Origin: Candolleomyces eurysporus | Lineage: Eukaryota > Basidiomycota > Agaricomycetes > Agaricales > Psathyrellaceae | Length of the DNA stretch: 18,675 nucleotides | NCBI GenBank assembly: GCA_027579435.1 | Contig: JANBPK010001375.1 | Location: 1 to 18,675, forward strand | Direction of reading: 5' to 3' | Part shown: piece by piece, positions 10,124 through 18,675 of the stretch | How the letters are laid out: each line of letters starts with the position of its first letter | Numbering within the stretch: position 1 is the first letter of the stretch | Made by a program: the position numbers and the translations under genes | The notes under the pieces: generated by a model | Seen by the model: the letters and a program-made list of their open reading frames with translations, nothing else | Databases searched by the model: none | What the model was told of the DNA's origin: nothing

Positions 10124-10489
10124 CGCAAGCCCCACTTTCCTCCTCCGCCATCCTCCGCCTCTCGTAATGCCAGCAGAGCTCACTGATGCATCCCACACTT
10201 CCCCTCTATGTACCATTCCGTTCGAATATGAATACAATATCTGGAGTTGTGCTTCTAGCGTTTGTTTGGACAGCTGGAACCTCCGATTAAAAANTGCGTG
10301 TGGTGAGTGACTCAATCTTACCGTAAGACGGGCACTGACCCGCCCGCATCACCTCCAACAAGCCAAGCTTGTCACCTTCAATGCGTAACAGGCGACGTAG
10401 ATTGCTCATCATTCCACCATAAATAAGCGAAGGCGGTCACCACCCGCCTCCACCATGCTCCAAAGTAAAAGCTTGTACATGACATCAGA

Positions 10490-11029
10490 ATGGGAAGCGT
10501 AAGTAGGAGGTGTACACACCGCCAGTGCAGCGAAAACGAAGATGTGCAACGAGGGAGTCGGGTGTCCGATGTCAAGCGGTCGGTTCATCATTCAAGGTCA
10601 CACGAGGCGTTCATCGACGTCCTAGTGCAGATGTTCCCACCGTACCCTCCATCTCGAATCTTCACCATCTTCACGCCTTCATGTCGGTCGAGGATCGTAC
10701 TCAAGACTCTTTGGCTGCGCCAATATAAATACTTTCGAGTCACGCACCGTCTTAATTTGGAAGCTTCAAGGACAGGCCGAAATAGTCATTCCCTTCATGC
10801 CCTAGTACTCGTTCAGGTGAGTCTATCATTCTAATTTTTCCTTATCCAGCACCTCACTACCCTTCAGAACGTCCACTATCTGCATTGTCCTTTTGTTCTG
10901 CGCCCCACTAATTCTGTGCTGAATCCGCCACAATTAAGGCCGCCCAAACCTCGGTGGCTGTGGGATTCCGATATTGCACCCTGCCTTCTAGTAGGATACC
11001 GGATTAAATCCCCAGTGAATTGCTTGTAG
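10490..11029 (+). other. Weak spliced ORF or transcript candidate
   Basis: An ORF opening at ATG 10490 runs to a good donor (CAG then GTGAGT) at 10817. The acceptor TTCAG at 10867 closes a 51-bp intron, and the next exon stays open in the same phase to a stop at 11027-11029, giving 162 codons. The product resembles no family I know. Against a protein gene, TATAAAT at 10724-10730 lies inside the ORF and would place a transcription start near 10755, leaving only a short exon before the same donor. It may be a small gene, a non-coding transcript, or chance. Confidence 0.22.
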
Positions 11030-11287
11030 GCAACCAATCTACAGCACGGCCCCGAGACTCGTGTCCCCAACCTTTTTCCGCAAACGCCTCATTGAAGCAT
11101 AGCCATAGGCCCAAGCCTATCGCTCAAGGTCAAAATACGACTGCCCAAAACCCTTGTGTGCACGCCTGCATTGCTTCGGTGCCCTTTGATGGGGGGCAAG
11201 CGTAATCGAAACAAATGAGGCGCCCAGCATTTCACTTTATCGGCCATCCCATGGGTCCGGCGCTCGTGTACAAGGAAAGTGGAGGCT

Positions 11288-11909
11288 TATATATTTACAT
11301 TCATATAAGCCGGGGGACCGGGTAGAGTGTCCTTTGCAGTGATAAGTCATCGTTTCCCTCCAGCTCCGTGCACGGTTACCTTGCCAGTCCAGAGCTCCCA
11401 TCCCTATTAAAAGCGGGGCAGCTCCAGGACGACCTCGGCCGCGGGTTGCATCGCGCCACACCCCCATTCTGCCGCTTTCCGATAACTCTCCCCACCCTTT
11501 ACATACCACTGCCTGGGTATCTCACCTCTCTCTCTCTCTCNCTTCCCTGTCAACTNCCCCTCTCGCTGTTTACGACACGACCCGCTTACGATCACCCTCG
11601 TTACGAAGACCACCGACTGACACATATCTATCTGGTCGTTGNNGNTCTCNGAATCTGAATTCCCAACTGCCGCTGCAAACCCTTATATCTATTTCAGTCC
11701 CGGCCTCCGCTGCCGCTGCGACCTGTCACCACCCCCAGGTTTCTTCNTCCAGCCCTCTTTACCACCGCGATCGACCAACCAACCAGGTTTTTCGCGACTT
11801 TCCGCCGTTGTCGTCGTCGTTGTTCCCTTCAAGCCAGGAGAACTTAGCTTAGGAGAGGCTTGGAAAGAGAATCCAGAAGTAGAAGAAGAGGGAGGAGTTG
11901 GAGGGCAAG
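11288..11909 (+). promoter_or_regulatory. Promoter and 5' leader of the seven-helix protein gene
   Basis: A TATATA box at 11288-11293 and a TATAAG word near 11304 lie about 600 bp upstream of the start codon at 11910. A pyrimidine-rich tract with CTCT repeats (about 11520-11560) follows, as is common near fungal transcription starts. Several N bases (11541-11650, 11747) obscure the leader. The sequence just before the ATG is purine-rich (gaggagttggagggcaag). No good ORF is present, so this is probably promoter plus a long 5' untranslated region, possibly with an unrecognised intron. Confidence 0.4.
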
Positions 11910-14659
11910 ATGTCGATTCCAAACCTCGCTCCCGCTCCAACGGAAAATACCCCACTTTTCGAGCTCGATCCCGCGACGAGCATATTCCTCAGTATAGTCT
12001 CTCCGTANATCGGAGCCGTCTTCGTACGTCGTGCTTTCGATGCTTCTTTCTGTTGATCCTCTGAGCTGACGACGATGANGACTTCCTCTTGTTCCGGTGT
12101 TCGTGTGTTTGGTGGTTGCAGTTGGAAACATGGTTGTATGGTGAGTGATGGATTCAGCTCCCACATCCCCTATTGGAGGCTCAGGCGACGATCNCTGTCG
12201 ACTTTGAACAGGGATATACTGCATCCTCTTTTGCATATGCACCTTCGTCCTTCTACGGAAAAACAAGCGNCTACACTGGGTTCTNTTCTTCTTCGCGACT
12301 CTCATGTTNGCGCTTGCGAGTGCGGATATTGGGTATACGTATTACTTGGTGTTTGGGAAGTTGTTGGGTGGGGATTTGACGTTNGAGGCGTTGTATCCGA
12401 AGTATGTTATGTTCGTGACGAATGGGTGAGTCTTTCCTCCAATTCGTCTTCGTCTTCGCNNNCGCGTTCGAATTCGCTCGGAGGCGTCGTCCTCCTCCCA
12501 TGTCCGGGTCCTCACCCACCGCCACTCCGCCTTCAGTGATCATCTATCTATCATTTTCACTTCCACATAGTACCCATCTGACGTTCACGCATGGTTAACT
12601 GACGACCGACCGCCCCTCTTACAGTGTTCTGGCAGACACACTCTTGGTACGTTCCATATTGATCAATCTATCTATCTGTCTTGTCCTGTGACCGNCATCT
12701 AACTAAGATCTTATCTCGCCTGTGCAGATGTANCGATGCTTCATCGTCTGGGGACGTAAGAAACGAGTTATCATTGGACCTTTCTTACTCCTTATCGCCA
12801 CCGCAGGTATGTGTNCCGGTTCACCTCATCCCTCATTCTGTTTCTCCGCCANCNNNGCAATCTTCTTCTCTTCTCTTCCAACCATGACTCGATCGTAACT
12901 GACGGTGATTTTGTGCTTCTTTCGGATCCTAGTATGCGGGTACCTGTTCGAAGGCGCGGCGAAGAACCTATTCCGACATGCCTGGGTCTACCTCGCTATG
13001 ACGTTCGCCCTTAATCTCATCCTGACCATATTAACTGGTACGTANTTCTTTCCACAGCTTGTCGCAGTTGTTCCTATCAGATCGCTCATTTGCTGCTGTT
13101 TCACAAATACTCTGCCCTCCCACCTCTCGCCNCACTTGAATATCAAACTCAAACTCTCTCGTCGTCCTCGTCCATGTGCTTTGACACATGNAGCTGGAAG
13201 GATATGGTACCTCAGACGCAAGACCCGGGTCATGATCGGGGACTCGCTGTTGCAGCGGTACAACGCTACCATAACCATTCTGTAAGCGTTTTCATTTCTC
13301 ATCCCTAAGACTCTTAAGGGACTGACAGAANTCTCTTCTCTTTTCGGTGTTGTTGTTCTATCCCAGGATTGAATCGGGTGTGCTCTACTCAACGTACATG
13401 ATCCTCGACCTCGCGTTCCAGAACGATCCAAAGGCGAGCACGATCCTAGATGCTGGGTTGATTCAAGTTGTCGTAAGTCCTTCCTTTCCTTTTCCTTTCT
13501 CTTTTTCTCTCGTCTATTTGCCATCCACGACACTTCGGTTGCGCTGCGGACATAATTGTAACAGCGCAATCCCGTCCCGAGTCGTGCCCAGGGCAATTGC
13601 AACGCAGTGTCCCACGTATTCAGTCCCTAAACTTTAACCTTTGGTTGATTCTCATACTGACGCCACGCGGTCACACCATAGGGAATCATGCCCACGCTCA
13701 TCATCGTCCAAGTCGGACTTGGCCGCGCAATCCACGAAAATGAACGCGGTGGCGTCGGATCGTTGAATGGATTATCAAGTTTCGACCCGCGTCGAGCCTC
13801 CTCAGGGAGCAACCTGCACAAACCACTGGGGATGTCCCTGGGGTCCATGGGTGGTGGTAGTGCGAGTCGAACTTTCATCGTCAACGCTCCTAGCGGCGAA
13901 GCCCAACACCACCATCAGCANGGAGGCAGCGTTCATGATGCCCGGTCCTTCAGAGAGGCTATCCGNTCTCACCGCGACCGCACGCTCTCCGAAGCATCCA
14001 CTGTCAACACCACACGGAGTCGGAGGCCTGGGTCTGCTCGGAGGGTCTCAGCGACCTCGACTTCAGCTACGAATNTACAAAAGAAGCAGGCGTTCTATGA
14101 TATGGGGAACGACAACTACACNATGCCCATGCCCATGCCTCGACCCACGAGGTACAGCGGNGGTAGCACTGCCAGTGGGTACCCNCCACTGCCACAATCC
14201 CCTCCGGCTCTCGCACCTCCTTCACCTCCGCTCCCGTCTCCCATCCCGCAAGGCTACGCTTCGGCACATCGGCATCGGCGCGGAAGGACTACGTCGACGA
14301 TACGATCGCCTGTGGATTCTATACCTCCCAGTCCGGTGCCTTTCTTGCCTTCAAATACGAGATCGAAGCTGGATAANGAAGATGCTCGCAGTTCGAANTC
14401 AGCGTTGCCGCTGATTATACCCTTGTCGAAACCGGAAGATTTGCTCGANAACAGACGCTCGGGAGCCTCGATGGTGGATGAAGAGATGACCGTTGTTCTC
14501 CCTCCCACTCACGGCCTTGATGGGATTNGGTCGAATCCAGGGCCGCTGTTTAGGCCGCGGTTCCCGACGAGTCCCAGNTCGGANGGTCTGGCTCTGCCGA
14601 NGGATTCGAGGGAATCGTTGAGTGAGTGGAATGCGTCGGGTTATCATTCCCCGGTATGA
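11910..14659 (+). CDS. Seven-transmembrane fungal membrane protein with long cytosolic tail
   Basis: This is a multi-pass membrane protein of a kind common and multi-copy in Agaricomycetes; its function is unknown and the topology is GPCR-like. Nine exons fit in phase: 11910-12023, 12122-12140, 12212-12425, 12625-12646, 12728-12806, 12933-13037, 13194-13281, 13367-13472 and 13682-14659, giving 574 residues. About seven hydrophobic segments occupy residues 24-262, including YGIYCILFCICTFVLL, HWVLFFFATLMFALASADIG, MYRCFIVWG and MPTLIIVQVGLG. A tail of about 305 residues follows, rich in Ser, Pro, Arg and Gly and probably disordered and cytosolic. Exons 2 and 4 are microexons of 19 and 22 nt. 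Codon 33 is TAN, most likely Tyr. Intron 3 is unusually long at 199 bp and contains Ns; the exon 7 acceptor reads NAG. More Ns lie in the tail but keep the frame. Confidence 0.85.
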
Positions 14660-14920
14660 TTNGTGTCTNATNTNNCTACCTTTTTCGTTCGATTTTCGGG
14701 GTNCGGCNTTTCNATTCTCCCTCATCCTGNCTCNGTTTCNNTTTCTCTCTCTCTCNNNNGCATTGGATGGCATACCCTAACTTCCTACCATTTCATTGGC
14801 ATTTGGATCCACACGCACGACTTTNTCTTCCTTTCATACAATCACACAACGGAATGGACCCCTCCACACATACATACCACACGATCTATCTTCGTATCCT
14901 CTCATTGATGCCTTTGTACG
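14660..14920 (+). other. 3' flank of the seven-helix protein gene
   Basis: This stretch holds no supported gene. It begins with N-rich, CT-rich sequence (14660-14760), with a (CT)n run ending in NNNN at 14756-14759, and continues as AT-richer sequence typical of a 3' untranslated region. No canonical AATAAA is visible. Copy A of the dispersed segment starts directly after it. Confidence 0.5.
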
Positions 14921-15183
14921 TCTAGCTCTCCCCCCACATACCTACTACCCTCTAGTTATTTGTCATGACCGTTTCGTTCTGTTATTCGCATTGCTTGCTT
15001 AGTTAATAGTGTATCCAATAGCTTCGTTCACGTTCGGNCCCCCCCTGCACATGTATCATAGATTGTATTATTGGATTCAACCCCTATTTACAAATTGACT
15101 CTTCCTTGAACGAACACTTCGGNCATTCAACAAGGTCAGAAGACGCGGGGGGTAGCTTAGATTGGCCTAGACGAAGTACAGGC
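14921..15183 (+). repeat. Dispersed direct repeat, copy A
   Basis: This 263-bp segment is clearly related, by eye, to copy B at 17692-17987 in the same orientation. Shared landmarks in order are tctagctct, cctacta, gtgtatccaat, gttcacgttcg, tatcataga, cattcaa.aaggt, tagctta.attgg.ctaga and aagtacaggc. The similarity starts abruptly at tctagctct and ends at tacaggc. Copy A lacks the 15-base A run found in copy B. I recognise no transposon family, terminal inverted repeats or ORF. The pair brackets the CRN-like gene. Confidence 0.7.
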
Positions 15184-15372
15184 ACTCAGTACGGTGGTAT
15201 AGGATGGGAATTGAGCAATTTATTGGTTACCTNAATGCTATTTTTGGCGACGCAGGGTGAGGAAGCANGGCGATATTTTATCACTCCTTCGTTGGGGATG
15301 GTGAATTTNTCATTCAGGGTTGTTATTTTAACACCTGTTTCGGGAGCAGGTACGAGGAGGAGAAGGGCCTCT

Positions 15373-15395
15373 AAAGTTGCAACGTTTGCAACTTT
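15373..15395. repeat. Perfect 10-bp inverted repeat
   Basis: The arms aaagttgcaa (15373-15382) and ttgcaacttt (15386-15395) are exact reverse complements around the spacer cgt. It lies about 170 bp upstream of the CRN-like start codon. It could be a binding site for a dimeric factor or a leftover of an element insertion; the sequence alone does not decide. Confidence 0.8.
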
Positions 15396-15492
15396 GCGCG
15401 GGATCCCAGGTCACGGGATTACCCTATGGAGCCCTGGTCTACCACGAGAGTGTGAGCCTTCCTCACCTCCAGTCCTGGCTGTCGTACCTGCT

Positions 15493-15536
15493 CTCCATCG
15501 TATTTGTGTCTGCCCTCCATCGTGTTTGTGTCTGCC
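15493..15536 (+). repeat. Two 22-bp tandem repeats upstream of the CRN-like start
   Basis: The units at 15493-15514 and 15515-15536 both read ctccatcgtRtttgtgtctg followed by cc and differ at one base (A or G). They end 28 bp before the ATG. The second unit is followed by a further partial ctc and a CACC-rich stretch. This is probably a recent slippage duplication in the leader. Confidence 0.85.
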
Positions 15537-15564
15537 CTCTTCCACTCACCACCCACCACCCACC

Positions 15565-17690
15565 ATGGCTACATCCACGTCCTCCCCCTTCAGGATCTGG
15601 TGCATGGTCCTGGGTGTCGATGGCATGATTACCAGAGATGCATTTGCCATCCATATTCAACATGCCGAGTACATTGGCGATCTCAAGGAACTCGTCTTCA
15701 AGAGACTCCAAGAACTTGAAGACAGACTCGACCTCCCCAAACAAGAGGTTTGGATAAAGAGAGCCCCTGGTCTCCAGATCAGTGACGGCCTCCTTCGACT
15801 TCAAGAAAAAGTTCCAATATTGTACCAACGCCATGGACTTCAAACGTTGGCCACTTTTGACAAGATAGCTGATTTGGGGATCAAGAAGGATGATATACTC
15901 TTCATCGATGTCGGACCTGGGCCTTTACCTAAATCCCAGCGTAAGTGTTATCTTTCTGACATCATATCCCTGTTGACACTTCTACAAGCCTCCGAAATGC
16001 ATCATCTCAATCCCATATGCCAACATTACCGCCACCTGGTCATGAAAGCACATCAACAAAATGTAGTCACCCCAAAGGACCTGGAACTCAGTAACGTCAT
16101 CGAAGAGCAGGAACCGAACCCCATTATTCAAGACATTGAGAAGCAGCTCGATAGCCCCCGTCCCGTTGATTGTGATAAAGAGCTCAGCGTTATCGAGAGA
16201 AGTCCGTTCTTTATGTCTCGATGCAGGTTCATTCATCGCTGAAATGAGTTCAAAGTTAAGGCACTTTTACTTTCGACCAACAATGCCAGTTCAAACAACA
16301 ATGCCTCGCCTGCTTTGAACAACAACACCCCACCCGCTTCAGACGACATCCCTATGTCAAATCCCAAAGTCGACAATGATGGATACCCCTGCAGCTCTGC
16401 AGAGCTCTTCCATATAGGAACCGTCTTAGTCACTGACTATTCTACAACGTCGAGAAAGGCCCCATATTCATCTACAAGGGTCCGCTATAACGAAACCTAC
16501 GCCAATGCCGCAATATTCTATCCATTTGCGTTTGCCTTACGGGATCGCCCTAATTTCACTTTCCAACTGTGAGTACTCTGGCTTTCTGACCTCCAGGTTC
16601 CATTAATTAATGTGCTTTATTAGTTCTGGATACAGTTGGCCAATCAATATCTTCATTGAAGTCAACCAACAAATCTACTCTTATCATCCTAAAAGCAATT
16701 TTCTCTTCCAACACGGAGGCTCAATCTGGTTCATGGCGGAAGTCCAATCATCGTCATCCAAGGTTGATCAACACCACATGTTGCTTCAAGCGGCGTATTT
16801 TGTTAAATTTGCAAACAACCACTTCCAGAAGTATAAGGAGAAGAAAGACTTCTTCTTGGTCGCAGTATACATAAAGGACACAGGATACGCAGAGCGATAC
16901 ATTGTTTTTCAGGATTCTCAGGAGAACGACCCCGACCAAGTGCGTGGTGTACCTTCACCAAAGATAAACTCTAACTTGTCCTAGGTCAAATACTCCACAC
17001 CAAGAGTATTCGGTCTCAACATAGAGGCACAGCTCATTAGTTTCATCCGCGAACTGTATAATCTTGCATCGAGGGCAGCAGAAACAGAATTCAGGGTGGA
17101 TTTGGAGGACTCACTGGCCCAGGTGGACGAACTAAGGGCCGAATCCCAATGGTCTGCGAACGATCCCGGTATCAATGTTTGGACGGTCACCAAACCTCAC
17201 ACCTGCAACGAGCCGCATGGGGGATTTGGTGATGAGGATGAATGTGATGAATGTGCTGGGAACATCGAAGTGCAGGGGTAAGAGGTTGTGCCCCGAGTCG
17301 CTCAAGACAACTCGGGTGGTGGCGTATGGCAATTAATGTGGGTATTGTGAAATTCCTTAGTTCACTATCTCAGAATCTTGTGCAGCCTCCGCCATCAAAT
17401 ATTTGGATTGTGTACACACGGTCAGATCTTCTGAAATTAAAACCCCTAATTGTCAAACGTTGGTCAAACGAGTTTCCAAGTCTTCGTTGCATGAGCTCGA
17501 AATTCTGCAATACCTACACGCCAAGCCGTCGCCATCCCCATACATCATCCCCCTCTCTAGCCATTTTGCTGTTGGCACTGCGAAGTATCTCGTCTTCCTG
17601 CAAATGCATCATGTCGATGAAAATTCGCTGCGCAATAGAAGGATCAAGCAGCCTTGTCAAAGCCTTCTCTCTTGGGTGCTGCTTTCCTAA
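15565..17690 (+). CDS. Crinkler (CRN)-like protein with truncated kinase domain, probably broken
   Basis: CRN-type proteins couple a ubiquitin-like N-terminal region to C-terminal nuclease-like or kinase domains; in free-living fungi their role is debated. Exon 1 (15565-15940) has the CRN-like pattern IWCMVLGVDG ... AFAIHI ... IGDLKELV. A 48-bp intron (15941-15988) leads to a polar segment. An in-frame TGA at 16240-16242 then interrupts a frame that resumes and continues to 16568. Introns 16569-16623 and 16940-16984 fit in phase. Exon 16624-16939 contains FMAEVQSSSS and a helix, which resembles a PD-(D/E)XK-type nuclease core with Gln in place of Lys; this is a tentative reading. From about 17386, HELEILQYLH and YLVFLQMHHVDE look like a kinase N-lobe and hinge. 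The join from the GTAAGA donor at 17278 is off by one base, and the ORF stops at 17688-17690 before any catalytic loop. An unseen small exon or draft errors could explain some of these breaks. Confidence 0.6.
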
Positions 17691-17691
17691 T

Positions 17692-17987
17692 TCTAGCTCT
17701 ACCTACTATTTCTCTAGTTCTTGCTCACCTACCCACTCGTTGTCACGACGTTTGCATTGCTTATTACTTACAGTCCAGTGTATCCAATGGCCTTGTTCAC
17801 GTTCGTCCGGATGCACATTTATCATAGAATGTTTTATTGAATTGTACCGATCGATCCAACTACCAACTACATACTATCTTTCTGAACGAATTGAATCTTG
17901 GGCGCGGGCATTCAATAAGGTAAGGTAAGGTTAAAAAAAAAAAAAAAGACCTCCGAACTAGCTTATTGGTCTAGATAAAGTACAGGC
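17692..17987 (+). repeat. Dispersed direct repeat, copy B
   Basis: This is the second copy (296 bp) of the segment at 14921-15183, diverged by substitutions and small indels. It begins 2 bp after the stop codon that ends the truncated kinase frame. It contains a 5-bp repeat (aagg-taagg-taagg, about 17917-17930) and a run of 15 A at 17933-17947 that copy A lacks. On the minus strand it also has AATAAA near 17840. No ORF or known element family is recognised. Confidence 0.7.
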
Positions 17988-17990
17988 GCA

Positions 17991-18002
17991 GGGGTCGACC
18001 CC
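17991..18002. repeat. 12-bp perfect palindrome (one base uncertain next to it)
   Basis: GGGGTCGACCCC is self-complementary and sits exactly between repeat copy B and the tandem array. The following base, 18003, is N. It may be a junction footprint or chance. Confidence 0.6.
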
Positions 18003-18004
18003 NG

Positions 18005-18675
18005 TTGGGATCATGGAATCTATGTTGGCTCATGCGCTGTACTCGTCAGCACAATATCCTAGTATGAAAATCGGTACATACCTCAAAGCTATCGCTCGCC
18101 GACGGGTGGCAGGCCAAGCTAGCAGGTTTTCGAGGATATCGCGACGAAAACGACGGCATGTACACATGAGAAGAGACCAAGCCCATTGGGATCAGGGAAT
18201 CTGTGTTAGCTCATGCGCTGTGCCAACTCGTCAGCACAAGATCTTTAGTATCAATATAGATACATACCTCGACGCTATCACTCGCCGACAAGCTGGCATA
18301 CTTTGGAGCAGTCGTGGAAGACCGGCGGTGAGGCGGGGCCATCTATGAGGATATAGATATATTGCGACGAAGACGACAGCGTGTACACATGAGAAGAAAC
18401 CAAGCCCATTGGGATCATGGAATCTGTGTTAGCTCATGCGCTGTAGCAGCTTGTCAGTACGATATCGGAGTATGCGAATCGACTATGTACTCACCTCGAC
18501 GCTATCACTCGTCGACAGGGTGGCTTGCTCTGGAGCACTATGCAGTGTATCCTCGACAGAGACCAAGCCATCTGAGAGGCTAGGGCGAAATCGATGGCAT
18601 GTACACATGAGAAGAGACCAAGCCCATTGGGATCATGGAATCTGTGTTAGCTCATGCGCTTTTCCGGCTTGTCAG
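18005..18675 (-). repeat. Tandem array of ~181-223 bp units, each with a minus-strand intron
   Basis: The word ttgggatca recurs at 18005, 18186, 18409 and 18627, giving units of 181, 223 and 218 bp plus a fourth cut by the window end. Conserved blocks include gctcatgcgct, cgctatcactcg and gtacacatgagaagaRaccaagcccattggg. On the minus strand each complete unit has a donor (GTATGT, GTATGT or GTGAGT), the branch-like word CTGAC, and an acceptor CAG. The predicted introns are 18037-18081 (45 bp), 18218-18267 (50 bp) and 18441-18494 (54 bp); the segments between them are 136, 173 and 164 bp. All three frames of those segments meet a stop near their 5' end, so a repeated protein domain is not supported. 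Short Met-initiated frames beginning MCTC(R/H)RFR occur but diverge. Confidence 0.8.

Larger units (their letters stand above)
9604..11287. other. Intergenic region between divergent genes
   Basis: This space separates aconitase (minus) from the seven-helix protein gene (plus). Plus-strand ORFs here, such as 9601-10167, lack recognisable composition or domains and are not called. Visible elements are the two distal CCAAT boxes, a TATAAG word near 9900, a compact cluster of inverted repeats at 10081-10123, and a TATAAAT at 10724-10730. I see no tRNA or rRNA gene. The weak spliced ORF candidate at 10490-11029 is listed separately. Confidence 0.6.
15184..15564 (+). promoter_or_regulatory. Upstream region of the CRN-like gene
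   Basis: The start codon at 15565 (context caccATGgct) follows CACC-rich sequence. Upstream elements are a perfect 22-bp tandem pair with one mismatch at 15493-15536 and a perfect inverted repeat at 15373-15395. An open frame extends upstream in phase from 15106, but it crosses repeat copy A and has no protein-like content, so the CRN start is placed at 15565. No clear TATA box is seen, and several Ns lie at 15233-15309. Confidence 0.4.

Noticed and set aside
9601..10167. A 188-codon plus-strand ORF upstream of aconitase
   Set aside because: It has low-complexity Ser/Pro/Arg content, includes an N and no recognisable domain, and overlaps promoter elements.
10195..10240. A GTTCGAA-like tRNA B-box word
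   Set aside because: No matching A-box or cloverleaf could be drawn around it, and no tRNA was found elsewhere in the window.
15106..15564. In-frame extension upstream of the CRN-like start codon
   Set aside because: It crosses repeat copy A, Ns and a palindrome and has no protein-like composition, while the ATG at 15565 has a good context and sits just before the CRN-like domain.
17933..17947. Run of 15 A as the poly(A) end of a retrotransposed copy
   Set aside because: Similarity to copy A continues on both sides of the run, so it is an internal expansion rather than a 3' terminus.
18005..18675. CRISPR-like array
   Set aside because: Units are about 181-223 bp, variable in length and diverged throughout, without short identical repeats and unique spacers, and the genome is clearly eukaryotic.

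Overview
The window looks like draft nuclear DNA from a filamentous basidiomycete, most likely an Agaricomycete. The evidence is the many short GT-AG introns (about 45-75 bp), a NACHT-TPR STAND protein, a Crinkler (CRN)-type N-terminus followed by a kinase-like segment, and a seven-helix membrane protein with a long Ser/Pro-rich tail. Scattered N bases, densest at 11.6-15.3 kb, show that base quality is uneven, so some frame breaks may be sequencing errors.

Layout: 1-1970 is a tract with coding character but many stops and frame changes, probably a relic. 2070-5329 (minus) encodes a NACHT-TPR NOD-like protein whose frame breaks at one N-rich spot inside a 135-bp repeat. 5330-6668 is intergenic and holds a chain of minus-strand splice signals with no good ORF. 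6669-9419 (minus) is a complete eight-exon mitochondrial aconitase gene, including one GC-AG intron; its promoter has CACGTG and CCAAT boxes. 9604-11909 is mostly intergenic, with TATA-like boxes, a cluster of inverted repeats and one weak spliced ORF candidate. 11910-14659 (plus) is a nine-exon seven-transmembrane protein gene containing two microexons of 19 and 22 nt. 15565-17690 (plus) is a CRN-like gene with a ubiquitin-like N-terminus, a central part resembling a nuclease fold, and a kinase domain cut off after the hinge.

The CRN-like gene lies between two diverged direct copies (A 14921-15183, B 17692-17987) of an unidentified segment of about 0.26-0.30 kb. The kinase reading frame stops 2 bp before copy B. 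After copy B and a 12-bp palindrome, a tandem array of units of about 181-223 bp runs off the window end. Each complete unit carries, on the minus strand, a well-formed short intron (donor, CTGAC branch site, acceptor), although the segments between introns have stops near their 5' ends in every frame.

The genes do not form a pathway. Aconitase is a housekeeping TCA-cycle gene. The NLR-like and CRN-like genes belong to fast-evolving families linked to recognition, conflict and effector functions, and the right end (14.9-18.7 kb) looks like rearranged accessory DNA. All splice models were made by eye.
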